Part shown: positions 15,982-24,939 of the stretch, one piece after another
Layout: each line of letters opens with the position of its first letter
Position numbering within the stretch: the first letter of the stretch is position 1
Source of the DNA: DATBGO01 sp963785765
Lineage (GTDB): Bacteria > Actinomycetota > Actinomycetes > Streptosporangiales > Streptosporangiaceae
Assembly (NCBI GenBank): GCA_963785765.1
Contig: CAWAWM010000003.1
Coordinates: forward strand, 62,001-126,000
Length of the DNA: 64,000 bases
Direction of reading: 5' to 3'
The notes under the pieces: generated by a model
Told to the model about the DNA's origin: nothing
The model's input: only the letters and a program-made list of their open reading frames with translations
Database searches by the model: none
Made by a program: the position numbers and the translations under genes

Positions 15982-17379
15982 TCAGGCGGGCACGATGTTG
16001 GCATTGACGTGGAACACGTTGCCCGGGTCATATTCGGCCTTGATCCTGGCCAGCCGCTCGTACTTAGCCCGGCCATAGCTGCCGCGCACCCGGTCCTCCC
16101 GGTAGTCGGCGGTGCCGTTGACGTAGCCATCGCCGCTGCCGATCGCGTGCGGGCGAAGCGCCGACCAGAAGTCGCGCACCCAGCGGCGATCGGCGGCCAT
16201 CAGGTCCGAGTCCGGTGCGGCACCGACGATGAACGTGCCGTAGCGCGGCGACCGCCCGCCGCTGAAGGCCGTCTCGCCGTCACCGACCCCGCTGTAGGCG
16301 CCGTCGAGCCGGTAGAACAGCGCCATCGACATCGGTGAGCTCTTACCGGGTACCTGCTCGGTGACCACGTCGATGACATCGTCAGACAGGTCCTCGACGT
16401 AGGTGCCTTTCTCATAGCAGAACGAGCCCCACGAATTGGCCTCGTCGAGCATTCTCTGCAGCTCGATGTAGGGCATGGGGGTCACCATCTCGAACAGCGG
16501 CGGCAGCCTGCGGCGGATTCCGGCGGCGAGGCTGGCGTGCTGCTCGGCCGAGCCGAACCCGGTCAGCAGCAGGACGTAGCCGGGGGCGAACTGGTGCTGC
16601 GGTGGTACGAAGGGCGCGGGCGGCGCGTTCAGCGCACCGATCACCGCGTTGATGCCAGGCGGCATCGCCGCGGTGATCTCGCGGGCCAGGTCCAGCGCCT
16701 CGGCGCCCTGGTCGAGGCTCCAGAAGAACAGCCCGAAGGCCACCATCGGATCGATCTCGTGCAGCCGGAACTCGAACGACGTGACGACGCCGAAGTTGCC
16801 GCCACCGCCGCGGATCGCCCAGAACAGGTCGGGGTTGGAGTCCTCTGCCGCACGGAGCACCCGGCCGTCGGCGGTGACGACCTCGGCGCCGACCAGGTTG
16901 TCGATGGTCAGGCCGAACTGGCGGGTCAGCCACCCCATGCCGCCGCCCAGAGTCAGTCCCCCGACGCCGGTGTGACTGATCAATCCGGCCGGAACGGCCA
17001 GCCCGTGGGCCTGGGTCGCGGCGTCCAGATCGGCCAGCAGCGCCCCGCCACCGGCCCGGGCCCGCCGGGCGGCCGGATCGACGGTCACCGCGTTGAGCAG
17101 GCTGAGGTCGATCATTATCCCGCCGTCGCAGACGGCCGTGCCCGCGGTGTTGTGGGCGCCCCCGCGCACGGATATGTCCAGTTGGTGTTCCCGGCCGAGG
17201 CCGATGGCCCCGACCACGTCGGCAGCCGATGCGCAGCGGGCGATCACCGACGGACGACGGTCGATCTCCGCGTTCCAGACCCGGCGCCGGTCATCGAAAT
17301 CCCGGTCGCCGGGCACGATGACGGGCCCCTCCATCGACCCGCGAAGTTCCTCGATCCCTCGGTTCATCGTCTGCGTCAT
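15982..17379 (-). CDS. FAD-linked oxidase of the berberine-bridge (BBE) type
   Basis: A 465-residue flavoprotein. The PP-loop region VRGGAHNTAG contains the His that binds FAD covalently in this family. GVGGLTLGGGMGWLTRQFG and AIRGGGGNFGVVTSFEF are flavin-binding motifs, and the C-terminal BBE motif is NVFHVNANI. The second flavin-linking Cys of bicovalent members appears replaced (GLISHTGVGG), so a single 8-alpha-histidyl link is expected. Such enzymes oxidise sugars or alkaloid-like alcohols with oxygen. The long ORF was trimmed to ATG 17379, behind GGAGGGGGAG. No Tat or Sec signal is seen from this start. Substrate unknown. Confidence 0.9.
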   Translation of the reverse strand: MTQTMNRGIEELRGSMEGPVIVPGDRDFDDRRRVWNAEIDRRPSVIARCASAADVVGAIGLGREHQLDISVRGGAHNTAGTAVCDGGIMIDLSLLNAVTVDPAARRARAGGGALLADLDAATQAHGLAVPAGLISHTGVGGLTLGGGMGWLTRQFGLTIDNLVGAEVVTADGRVLRAAEDSNPDLFWAIRGGGGNFGVVTSFEFRLHEIDPMVAFGLFFWSLDQGAEALDLAREITAAMPPGINAVIGALNAPPAPFVPPQHQFAPGYVLLLTGFGSAEQHASLAAGIRRRLPPLFEMVTPMPYIELQRMLDEANSWGSFCYEKGTYVEDLSDDVIDVVTEQVPGKSSPMSMALFYRLDGAYSGVGDGETAFSGGRSPRYGTFIVGAAPDSDLMAADRRWVRDFWSALRPHAIGSGDGYVNGTADYREDRVRGSYGRAKYERLARIKAEYDPGNVFHVNANIVPA

Positions 17380-17658
17380 TAATGCTCCCCCTCCATGGAC
17401 ACTCGGTTCGCGCGGACATTCCCGGCCCGCGTTGGCCGCACCAGCTCGCCCCGGCGGTGCGACAGCCGCGCTCCCGGCCAGGGCCGCGCGGTGGTGACCG
17501 TAGGTGACCAGAACCACGTGCAGACAAGCTGCGGAAGCTGTGGAGAACACCTGGAGGCGCCACCCGGCCCGTTCGTTACCGCAAGCGGCTCACACCCCAA
17601 AGATCCGGAACGGCCCGTTCGGCCTGGCCGTCAGCGCGAGCGATTCGGCGCTGTCAGG

Positions 17659-18072
17659 ATGGACCGCGTGGACGTCCTCAGTAGCCGCATCCTGCTGCGC
17701 CCCGCCAATCTCCGCCGAAGCCTGCAGTTCTACCGGGATGTGCTGGGCCTGGGCATCTACCGGGAGTTCGGCTCGCCCGCCGCGCCCGGGACGGTGTTCT
17801 TCCTGGGCGGGGGCTTGCTGGAGGTCTCCGGGCACGCGGACGGCCCGCCGGCGGGTTCGGTGCAGATCTGGCTCCAGGTGCGGGACGTCCACGCCGAGCA
17901 TGAGCGGCTGGCTGCGGCGGGCGCGCGCGTGCTGCGCGCGCCGGTGGCCGAGCCCTGGGGCCTGACCGAGCTGTGGATCGAGGACCCGGACGGCGTCCGA
18001 ATCGTGCTGGTCGAGGTCCCGGCCGATCACCCGCTCCGCCGCGACCCGCGGCCAGCGCCACCGCCGGCCTGA
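17659..18072 (+). CDS. VOC/glyoxalase-fold protein
   Basis: A 137-residue vicinal-oxygen-chelate protein made of two beta-alpha-beta-beta-beta units: SLQFYRDVLGLGIYREFG in the first and LTELWIEDPDGVRIVLVEVP in the second. The expected metal ligands (His, Glu) are only partly visible, the Glu in VLVEVP being one candidate, so enzymatic or binding roles both remain possible. ATG 17659 places the fold at residue 11. It runs into the convergent deazaflavin reductase gene with a 46-base overlap. Bases 17380-17658 contain only its promoter region and that of the divergent BBE oxidase. Confidence 0.85.
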   Translation: MDRVDVLSSRILLRPANLRRSLQFYRDVLGLGIYREFGSPAAPGTVFFLGGGLLEVSGHADGPPAGSVQIWLQVRDVHAEHERLAAAGARVLRAPVAEPWGLTELWIEDPDGVRIVLVEVPADHPLRRDPRPAPPPA

Positions 18073-18578
18073 CCCAGTGCCGGCCCGGGGTGCCAGCGGA
18101 TGATCCTGAATCCGTGGCTGACCGCGGCGTCCAGGCTGGCCCGGTCGAGTGTGCCGTCCGGTCCCTTCGGGATGGCAACGAACCGGCCTGCCATCGGGTT
18201 GGCAGCCGTGATGACGCCGAGCAGCCGCTCGATCTCGCCCGCGTCGCCGACGATCTCTGGCCGGGCCAGCACGTCACGGCCGCGCAGCTGGATGCGCTCG
18301 GGCCTGCCCTCCTGGAGGTTGAGCTTCCAGTTACCCCCGCCGGGGGTCAGCAGCATAGCGCCGTCGCGCACGTAGCTGACCGGCTGCCGGTAGGACTTGC
18401 CGGTCCTGCGCCCGGACAGGTGCACGAGCATCAGCCGGCCGCTGAGCGGCGTGGCGAACGGAAGGCCCAGCAGGAAGCGCATCGGGACGTTCACGACGCG
18501 GAAGAACCGCTGCTGAACACGCCGCCGGGCCGGGCGGCGCTCGGGTGCCGACCTGGTTTCCTCCGTGCTGCGGCGCAT
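18027..18578 (-). CDS. Deazaflavin (F420)-dependent nitroreductase/quinone reductase family
   Basis: A 183-residue split-barrel protein of the Ddn/DUF385 type: LVHLSGRRTGKSYRQPVSY followed by LLTPGGGNWKLNL is the F420-binding signature, where a Lys-rich loop holds the cofactor phosphate. Family members reduce quinones or nitro compounds with F420H2, usually at the membrane; the N-terminal FFRVVNVPMRFLL may be a membrane-associating helix. ATG 18578 is used. Its end overlaps the VOC gene by 46 bases on the opposite strand. Confidence 0.87.
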   Translation of the reverse strand: MRRSTEETRSAPERRPARRRVQQRFFRVVNVPMRFLLGLPFATPLSGRLMLVHLSGRRTGKSYRQPVSYVRDGAMLLTPGGGNWKLNLQEGRPERIQLRGRDVLARPEIVGDAGEIERLLGVITAANPMAGRFVAIPKGPDGTLDRASLDAAVSHGFRIIRWHPGPALGQAGGGAGRGSRRSG

Positions 18579-18624
18579 CGGGACGCGCCATCGCCAACAG
18601 ATGACCTGAACGTTGCCAGGTACA

Positions 18625-18634
18625 TTGATATCAA
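18625..18634 (-). promoter_or_regulatory. Palindrome ahead of the deazaflavin reductase
   Basis: TTGATATCAA is a perfect 10-base palindrome in an AT-rich patch 47 bases upstream of the 18578 start. It could be an operator or part of the promoter. No regulator gene is adjacent. Confidence 0.35.
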
Positions 18635-18698
18635 AGTATTAGACACCGAAGGCTTAGGTCACGCAACCGGGACGTAGCGGCGCTCGCTCCCGGACGGG

Positions 18699-19607
18699 TT
18701 AGTGGACCGGCCGGCTGGGCGGCTGCCAGCGCCGCCAGCCGGGGTGGACCGCGAAATACCGTGACGGGCCAGGCGGCCGGGCAGCCAGGACGTCCCGGGG
18801 GCACAGGCTGACGGCCGGGACCGCCTCCCACCATGGCTGGCGGCCCAGCAGCTGGCTGAACAGCTCCTGCTGGCCGCCCGCGGGGCCGAGGACGAGCTCG
18901 GCCGGAGCTCGCTGATCGGCCCGTTGCCACCGGAAATCCCCGGACAAGCGCAGCGACCTGCCCCGGTTGGGGAGCGCGGCGTGCGCGGTCAGGCAGTGGA
19001 AAACCAGGACGTCCCGGACCTGGTAATCCGTGGTGGCCCAGCCGCGCTCCCGCGGGCCGAGCAGCCGGGGCCGTTGCGGCGGCCCGAGGTGACTTCCCGG
19101 GCATACCGCCAGGCCGCCCAGCCCGGCGGGTATCTCCATCAGTGGCACCCAGGTGGTGAGCATGTCCTGAACGCCGGTCACCGCGTAGTCCTGGTGAACG
19201 TAGCGGCCGCGGGTCACGGCGGGCGGCCGTTCAGGATAGACGGCTCGCAAGACCTTGACCGGGTAGGAAAACGCTTCCGGACCCAAGATCATCCTGATCA
19301 GCCGGCGCTGCCCCGCCAGGTACGGGATCCGGTTGAACGCTGGACTCGCGATGGCGGCCCGGAACGCCGGGTCGCCGAGCGCCTCCCGGAAATCGAGCGC
19401 GCGCTGGTCATCCGACGCGATCCCGGTGCCGGTAACCCAGCCCCCCTGGCGCAGCGCGACGAGCACGCTGTCTGCGCCCGCGCCGACTGCTGCGGCAGGC
19501 AGCAGGCCACGGAAGAACAGATATCCGTCCTCGGCGAGCCGACGGCGCAGCGCAGCCGGATCATCGCGGAAGGCGCTGGCATCCGCTAGCTCGTCCACGC
19601 CACCCAC
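18699..19607 (-). CDS. Phytanoyl-CoA dioxygenase (PhyH) family oxygenase
   Basis: A 302-residue Fe(II)/2-oxoglutarate-dependent oxygenase. The iron-binding facial triad is visible as VHQD (His and Asp near residue 138) and the distal His in VFHCLTAHAALPN near 210, followed by an Arg (GRSLRLS) that would bind 2-oxoglutarate. It opens with DDPAALRRRLAEDGYLFFRGLLP, typical for PhyH proteins. Members hydroxylate fatty acyl-CoAs or small natural products. Start is GTG 19607 or 19598. Only 14 bases separate it from the divergent ORF. The substrate is unknown. Confidence 0.87.
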   Translation of the reverse strand: MGGVDELADASAFRDDPAALRRRLAEDGYLFFRGLLPAAAVGAGADSVLVALRQGGWVTGTGIASDDQRALDFREALGDPAFRAAIASPAFNRIPYLAGQRRLIRMILGPEAFSYPVKVLRAVYPERPPAVTRGRYVHQDYAVTGVQDMLTTWVPLMEIPAGLGGLAVCPGSHLGPPQRPRLLGPRERGWATTDYQVRDVLVFHCLTAHAALPNRGRSLRLSGDFRWQRADQRAPAELVLGPAGGQQELFSQLLGRQPWWEAVPAVSLCPRDVLAARPPGPSRYFAVHPGWRRWQPPSRPVH

Positions 19608-19714
19608 GATAGGCCGGGCGCATGGGGGCGCTGCCAGGACAACTGGCGATAGCTCACTGCCGACGCGGGTGCGAGCCGCTGCCGCGCCGCGGCCGTGCAG
19701 GCACCGCTAAGCTC

Positions 19715-20464
19715 GTGCGGGTGCGTGCTCGGCTGGTCACCGCGGTCGCCTTGTACGGGACCAAGACGGGCGCTTTCCTGAGCCTTTTGCAGACCGTGCA
19801 GGCCATCGTCGGCCAGCGGCTTGGCCCCGGATTCCGCCCCTACACCCTGGACCAGATACACGGCACCGTGATCCGGCTTGACGGGGCCAGGGACACCGAG
19901 ACCGGGCTGATCGTCAGCCAGCGCTACTTCGAGTACTCAGGCACCCCGCGTGCCATGAACCTTGGCCGGGCATCGGAGATCCTCGATGCCTGCCTCACGC
20001 CGCCGCTGCGGATCCGGGTGGGCGGCTTCAGCCCGGATACTCCGGTGAAGTTCTCCAGCCGCGGGCAGCATCCGTATGAGCGGACGTTCTCGGTGCAGGG
20101 CGACGCGTTCGTCCTCATGGGATGGCCGGTCAGCACGGTGCAGAACGGCGTCGCTTCGAAGCCGCTCGACGACCTCCGCAGGAAAATGAACGACGCGAAC
20201 ATCATGCACTGGTATCACGAGTCGTCCACTGACATCGACAACGACTTCCATCTTGTCATCGGCCACCACCATTGCCGCGCAGCGCATAACGTGCGGGACG
20301 CCGTGCACCGCGTGCGTGCCTATCTGGCGCAGCATCCAGTCCAGATAGCGGTGGGCGTTGATCAGGTAGTAGTCATCGCCGCCGATTCGCCGACGCTGGC
20401 GCCCGCCCGGTTCATCGGCCGGCTTCCGCTAAATCCGGCGGATATCGCCGGCCTGTACCGCTAG
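19715..20464 (+). CDS. Hypothetical protein, weakly 2H-phosphoesterase-like
   Basis: A protein of about 249 residues that I cannot place firmly. TLDQIHGTVIRLDG contains an H-x-T followed by a beta strand as in 2H phosphoesterases, but the second expected motif is only FHLVIGHH, with no H-x-T/S. The remainder alternates strands and helices with no membrane segment. The frame is open from ATG 19622; GTG 19715 is a better start because the upstream part is Arg/Pro-rich and shadow-like, though no strong ribosome site is seen. It is divergent from the PhyH gene. Confidence 0.5.
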   Translation: MRVRARLVTAVALYGTKTGAFLSLLQTVQAIVGQRLGPGFRPYTLDQIHGTVIRLDGARDTETGLIVSQRYFEYSGTPRAMNLGRASEILDACLTPPLRIRVGGFSPDTPVKFSSRGQHPYERTFSVQGDAFVLMGWPVSTVQNGVASKPLDDLRRKMNDANIMHWYHESSTDIDNDFHLVIGHHHCRAAHNVRDAVHRVRAYLAQHPVQIAVGVDQVVVIAADSPTLAPARFIGRLPLNPADIAGLYR

Positions 20465-20573
20465 CGGTCCCGGGGCCGGTGAGTGCTCCGATGGCGCTCA
20501 GTTAGAGCCCGTGGTTTAGGGAATGACGTGGACCCGTAACGGGAAGAAGCAAGGCGCAAACGCAGGGCTTCCT

Positions 20574-20590
20574 GCCGAGTCCCACTCGGC
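20574..20590. terminator. Hairpin between convergent genes
   Basis: GCCGAGT (20574-20580), a CCC loop, and ACTCGGC (20584-20590) form a perfect 7-bp stem between the convergent ends at 20464 and 20596. It could stop transcription from both sides. No T tract. Confidence 0.45.
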
Positions 20591-20595
20591 CGCGA

Positions 20596-21501
20596 TCAGA
20601 CGGGCCAGCCCGCCCCCCGCGCGTCATTGGTGAGTCCCATGTCCGCAGCGAGAGTGTCGCGGGAAATCGGCCCCTGCGGGGGGCGCTGGAGCAGCCGGGC
20701 CCGCAGGTCGCGGTCCTTGATAGCGGACATGCCGGTCAGGGCGACGGCGGCCACGTCACGGGCATCGATAGCGGGCCAGGCCCGGCCCTCCTGGCCGTCG
20801 GCCACGGCCGCCTCGCTGGCGTCCGGAGCTGGCGTCGGTCCCAGGCAGTCCAGCATGTGCCTGGTGAGGGACCTGGTGTTCGCGAGCCGCTCGCGGCCGG
20901 CCCGGCTGGTGCGCCGTGCGGACAGCGTGAGCAGTCCACCGGCGGCTGCGATCCCGATCGCGAGCAGGAGGATCCAGCCCGGCCCCGGCTCGATCCAGCG
21001 GGCGGCCAGCCCGGCAACGGCGCCGGCGTCAGCGGTAAGAAGGACGAGCGCCGCCAGGCGCATCAGCAACCGGTAACGCCGGGTCATGGTCAGGCCGTCG
21101 GCCGCCAGCGCTGCGCTGATCGCGGCTACTACCTGCCAGTTTCTGCTTCTGCGTCGTAATTGCCGCAAGTACGGACCGTGATACACGCCGATCAGCCCGA
21201 GAATCAGCCGGTCCACCATGGCATCTGCGGCTTCAGCGCTCTCCTGCCGTGCTCCGCCCAGGTCAGGCACGCCGGCGGCGGCTGGCCCGCTCGCCGGAGC
21301 ATGCCCGCCGGCCAGTTCCGCACCTGGATCGGGCGGCTGCACGAGTGACAGCCTGCCCCGCGGCCCGACGTGGATGACTCTGCGCCGGACCAGGTTCACC
21401 GTGGCGGCCTCAGCTACCCGGGCCGCGCCGCCGGCCAGGTAGGCGACCTCATAGGGGGACAGCTCGACCCTGGTCCGGCCCAATGCTGGCTCCTTCGGCA
21501 T
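20596..21501 (-). CDS. TIGR04222-type membrane protein
   Basis: A 301-residue protein with the TIGR04222 N-terminal signature LSPYEVAYLAGGAARVAEAA, then a Pro/Ala linker, and two membrane helices around residues 150-200 (LLMRLAALVLLTADAGAVAG and WILLLAIGIAAAGGLLTL). The C-terminus returns to a soluble part (DARDVAAVALTGMSAIKDRDLRARLL). Functions of this actinobacterial family are not established. GTG or ATG near 21501 starts it; spacing to neighbours suggests a single transcript. Confidence 0.85.
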   Translation of the reverse strand: MPKEPALGRTRVELSPYEVAYLAGGAARVAEAATVNLVRRRVIHVGPRGRLSLVQPPDPGAELAGGHAPASGPAAAGVPDLGGARQESAEAADAMVDRLILGLIGVYHGPYLRQLRRRSRNWQVVAAISAALAADGLTMTRRYRLLMRLAALVLLTADAGAVAGLAARWIEPGPGWILLLAIGIAAAGGLLTLSARRTSRAGRERLANTRSLTRHMLDCLGPTPAPDASEAAVADGQEGRAWPAIDARDVAAVALTGMSAIKDRDLRARLLQRPPQGPISRDTLAADMGLTNDARGAGWPV

Positions 21502-21766
21502 CCGCGGCCGAAGCGCTCAGCGTCAGCCATCGCGATACGTTCCGGATATCACACTGCGGGCCATACCGAAAGCTGCCGGGCGCAGTGACCGGCGGCCCGC
21601 TGCAGACCGCGCAGATCAGGGCCAGACCGGCGGGCTCGGGCCCGGATTCGGGAGCGCCGAGGTGGGCCATCGATCGGCCGGAACGGCTTGAATGCCAAAG
21701 GTGACGAAGGTTACGATCGGCGCACCTGTGGCCATAGGTAGCCGCCGAAGTGAAGGGTAATCTCTT

Positions 21767-22624
21767 ATGCGCCGAAGCTCCAGATTACTGTTCAGCACTG
21801 TGGCGGCCTGCGTCCCGGCGCTGGGCCTGCTCATCGCCTACGGGCCGGTGGCCAGCGCTGGCACCGCCGCCCCCCGGCCGGCCGTGTCGCAGGCGGCCGC
21901 GGCCGCTCGCGCGGCCCTCAAGCATCTGGCGATCGGGCAGCATTCCGCCGATCAGCGGGTGTCGGGGCATATCCAGCACGTCAAGGGCCTGACCAAGGTG
22001 GACAGCAACAACTGGTCCGGTTATGCCGACACCGGTAGCAACTACAGCACGGTGACCGGTAGCTGGACCGAGCCCTCGGTCAGCTGCACCTCGACGACCT
22101 CGCTGGCGGCCTTCTGGGTAGGAATCGATGGCTTCAGCAGTGACTCGGTCGAGCAAGACGGCACACTCGCTGAGTGTTACGGGGGCACCGCGTACTACTA
22201 CACGTGGTGGGAGATGTACCCCACTAACGACATCCAGGTGGTCGGCGACACTCTGCGATCAGGCGATCACATCAGCGCCTCGGTCGTCCGCAGCGGCACC
22301 AGTTACACGCTCAAGGTGACCGACTCAACCAGGTCGGGCGACAGCTTCTCCACCAAGCAGGGCTGCTCGAGCTGCGCGAACTCGAGCGCCGAGTGGATTG
22401 CCGAGGCACCCAGCGGCTCCAGCGGGATTTATCCGCTGCCCAACTTCCACAGCTGGTCGGAGACGAGCGCGACCGTGAAGTCCGGTTCGAAGTCCGGGGT
22501 CATCTCGACGTTCAGCGACGACGAGATCACCATGGTGGATTCGTCAGGCAACGTTGAAGCCCAGCCCGGAGCGCTCAACGGCAGCGGCAACGGGTTCACC
22601 GTGACCTGGAAGCGCAGCACCTGA
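21767..22624 (+). CDS. Secreted G1 family (eqolisin) glutamic peptidase
   Basis: A 285-residue acid peptidase. A Sec signal (residues 1-31, cut near ASAG) and a short propeptide precede the beta-sandwich core. The family motifs NNWSGY, AFWVGIDGFSSDSVEQDGT (catalytic Gln130), YYYTWWEMYP and AEWIAEAPS (catalytic Glu at 209 or 213) are all present. Eqolisins cleave proteins at strongly acidic pH and are best known from fungi, with bacterial members. Cysteines at 200 and 203 may be a disulfide. GAAGGGTAA precedes the ATG. It should be exported to digest protein; an acidic habitat fits. Confidence 0.92.
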   Translation: MRRSSRLLFSTVAACVPALGLLIAYGPVASAGTAAPRPAVSQAAAAARAALKHLAIGQHSADQRVSGHIQHVKGLTKVDSNNWSGYADTGSNYSTVTGSWTEPSVSCTSTTSLAAFWVGIDGFSSDSVEQDGTLAECYGGTAYYYTWWEMYPTNDIQVVGDTLRSGDHISASVVRSGTSYTLKVTDSTRSGDSFSTKQGCSSCANSSAEWIAEAPSGSSGIYPLPNFHSWSETSATVKSGSKSGVISTFSDDEITMVDSSGNVEAQPGALNGSGNGFTVTWKRST

Positions 22625-22827
22625 CCCAGAGCCTGCAGGCCCGGACTCCGGTCCCGACCAGCCGGTCCTGAGCTGGCTGACACGGGCACCGGGGTCCGGG
22701 CCGAGCGGGTCGCCGCTCGCGGCGCAGCGGCGGGCACGCGTTCCGCCGCACGGATCGTCGGCATCCCAGCTACCGCGGTCGCCGGTAGCCCTGGCGGCGC
22801 GGGTGGCCTGCGGGATTCAGGCACGCA

Positions 22828-22863
22828 CCCCGACGGCGGGCTGGGTCCTGGCCGCCGTCGGGG
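22828..22863. terminator. Strong 12-bp stem hairpin
   Basis: CCCCGACGGCGG (22828-22839) and CCGCCGTCGGGG (22852-22863) are perfect complements around a 12-base loop, followed by TTAACC. The hairpin lies 204 bases after the peptidase stop and 46 before the next ATG, so it may end the peptidase transcript or act as an attenuator in the next leader. Confidence 0.65.
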
Positions 22864-22908
22864 TTAACCTGGCCTGTAAAGGTCGTGGCCGGGAACGAGG
22901 AGCCTCGG

Positions 22909-24039
22909 ATGCCTAGCAAGATCGCATACTCGCTGGCGTTCGGTGCTGCCGCCGCAGGCGTGGCCCGGGCCGGCTGGCCCGGTGCGCCGGCCAACCCGGC
23001 CACCTTGATCAACAGGGTCGACCTGATCGCGGTGCTGGTGCTGCTGGCCGCACTGCCCTGGGCCGTCGGCCGGGTCTTCGGCCCGGCCGGCGACAGCTGG
23101 CTGGCGCGGATCCTGCGGGCCGGCGGTTACGCCGCGGTGCTGGCTCTGATCCTGGTCAAGGCCGATGTGCAACGGTCCGAATACGCCGCGCCGGCCGGCC
23201 GCCCGTGGCCTGCGGGCCTGTGGGCTGGCGAGATTGTCTTCCTGGTGGTGGCGGCGGCATACATCACCGGGCTGCTCGCCGTGACGTCGCGGCGGCCGCC
23301 GGTCGCCGCGGCCGCCCTGGCCATCGGAACCGGGGCCGGCCTCGCGATGGGCCTGGCCTTGTATGCGCTGCCGCCGCTCGCCCACCCGCCGCACCTCACG
23401 AATGCCTGGCTGGTCGGTGCGTACGCCACGGCACGCGTGCTCGTGGTGCCGCTGGTGCTCGGGGCGGGCGTGGCGGCCGGGGTGGCGTCGGCGCGGCGAA
23501 CCTCGGGCCGGGGCAGCCAGCTGCCGCTGGCTGACTCCCGCGCCCGGCAGGGTGTCGCGGCCGGGCTGTGCGCGGGCGCGGCCGCCGCGCTGATTGCCTC
23601 CGTCCTGGGCGTCAGCACGATCGCGCTCCTGCCCCATGAGGCGGCACGCCTGCAGTGGGCCCTCCCCGTTCAGCATGCCCAGCCCGGCAGCATCTACAAG
23701 CTTGAGGTCAGCGTCAGCGAGAGCGCGGCCGGGCACCTTCTTGTCCTGGTGCTGTTCCCGCTGCTGGGGGCCGGCCTGGGCGCCTGGGGAGGGCTCTACG
23801 GCGCTGGACAGCCTGGCCGGCGATCTGGCGGCGGTGGTGGCGGCGGCGGTGGCCATGGGCCCGCGCCGGCGCCGCCGCCCCCTGGTGGTGCCCGCCGGGT
23901 CGGCGAGGTTCCGCAGCCAGCCCTCTGGCGCGGCGTGACCTTGCCCGGGCTCCCGGCCGGTGAAAGTGCCTGGCCGGTGCCCGAGCATGAGCGCCCGGTA
24001 CCACACCACCCGGACCAGATTCCGGCCGGCGTTCCCTGA
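22909..24039 (+). CDS. Multi-spanning membrane protein, unknown function
   Basis: A 376-residue protein with about seven to eight hydrophobic helices between residues 20 and 310 (for example LIAVLVLLAALPWAVG, GEIVFLVVAAAYITGLLAV and GHLLVLVLFPLLGAGLGAWG) and a Gly-rich then Pro-rich cytoplasmic tail. A run of glycines near residue 310 and PAPAPPPPGG follow. No transport motif is recognised. ATG 22909 has GAGGAG seven bases upstream, preferred to the 22885 ORF start. Intergenic 24040-24339 behind it shows two CATATG copies at 24146 and 24163 and no gene. Confidence 0.7.
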   Translation: MPSKIAYSLAFGAAAAGVARAGWPGAPANPATLINRVDLIAVLVLLAALPWAVGRVFGPAGDSWLARILRAGGYAAVLALILVKADVQRSEYAAPAGRPWPAGLWAGEIVFLVVAAAYITGLLAVTSRRPPVAAAALAIGTGAGLAMGLALYALPPLAHPPHLTNAWLVGAYATARVLVVPLVLGAGVAAGVASARRTSGRGSQLPLADSRARQGVAAGLCAGAAAALIASVLGVSTIALLPHEAARLQWALPVQHAQPGSIYKLEVSVSESAAGHLLVLVLFPLLGAGLGAWGGLYGAGQPGRRSGGGGGGGGGHGPAPAPPPPGGARRVGEVPQPALWRGVTLPGLPAGESAWPVPEHERPVPHHPDQIPAGVP

Positions 24040-24339
24040 CGCGCAGCCGCCCCAGCCGCCCCCAGCTGGGAGGCAGGTACCGCGCCAGACCGATCAGACC
24101 GCGGCCGCGGTCTCGCCTGGCCATTTCCTGGTCCCAGCGACCTCCATATGACAATCTCTGACATATGCCATCTTTTTCGGCCACCGTTGATTCGTGGCCT
24201 GCAAAGCCGGTCGCGGCGTTCCCCGCCACCAAATCAGCTGGGTAGTCATTCCCGCCCCTCGGCCGTAAGCTGCTGCTCGGCCGCCGATATCGAGAATCGG
24301 CCCAGAAGAACGGTCTCCGATCAGGAGGCGGGGGGAAAG

Positions 24340-24888
24340 ATGAACTGCGCTAACTGCCAGGCCGAGTTGCCGTCAGGATTCGACTACTGCCCGCGCTGCG
24401 GTACCCGGCAGGCCGCCGGCGACGACGCCGGCACTTACCCGGAGAGCGGCGTCAGCACCGGAGGCGGCGCCTACGTGCGCGGCGGAGTGCAAGTACAGGG
24501 CGGCACCTTCGTCGGCCGCGACCAGCACGTCGAAGGTGGCTATACGCAGATCAACCAGCCGGGGCTGCAAGGAGCCGACCTGGCCAGGCTCGCCGAACTG
24601 TTCCAGGGCGCTTACCGGCAAGTCCAGGCGCACGCCCAGCAGGATCCCGACACTGACGCCGACCTGCTCCAGGGCACCGTGAAGCAGATCGAGGACGAAG
24701 CCGCCAAAGGCGCTGCGGCCGACCCGGACAAGGTCAGGAAATGGCTGCACACCCTCGGCGGGCTTGCGCCCGATGTGCTGGAGGTCGTCGTCAACGCACT
24801 GACCAACCCCGGCGCCGCGGTCGCCAGCGCGGTGAAACTGGTCGCGCACGCGTTCGGGCGCAAAGCGGGCAACCCGGCGACTTCCTAG
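24340..24888 (+). CDS. Zinc-ribbon protein with FVGRDQ motif
   Basis: A 182-residue soluble protein. It starts with a CxxC...CxxC zinc ribbon (MNCANCQAELP, YCPRCGTRQ). Next comes a Gly/Val-rich segment (GGGAYVRGGVQVQ then GGTFVGRDQ) around residues 42-64. The C-terminal 100 residues are helical (DLARLAELFQGAYRQVQAHAQ, then KVRKWLHTLGGLAPDVLEVVVNAL). GG-F-VGRD motifs occur ahead of effector or STAND-type modules in other multidomain proteins, which is the only functional hint. ATG 24340 follows GGAGGCGGGGGGAAAG. The next gene, 51 bases on, repeats the motif, so the two probably act together. Confidence 0.7.
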   Translation: MNCANCQAELPSGFDYCPRCGTRQAAGDDAGTYPESGVSTGGGAYVRGGVQVQGGTFVGRDQHVEGGYTQINQPGLQGADLARLAELFQGAYRQVQAHAQQDPDTDADLLQGTVKQIEDEAAKGAAADPDKVRKWLHTLGGLAPDVLEVVVNALTNPGAAVASAVKLVAHAFGRKAGNPATS

Positions 24889-24939
24889 GCTGGCGGCGGC
24901 AAATGCAGCGGCGGGACACGAGGCACGAGCCGGGTAGCG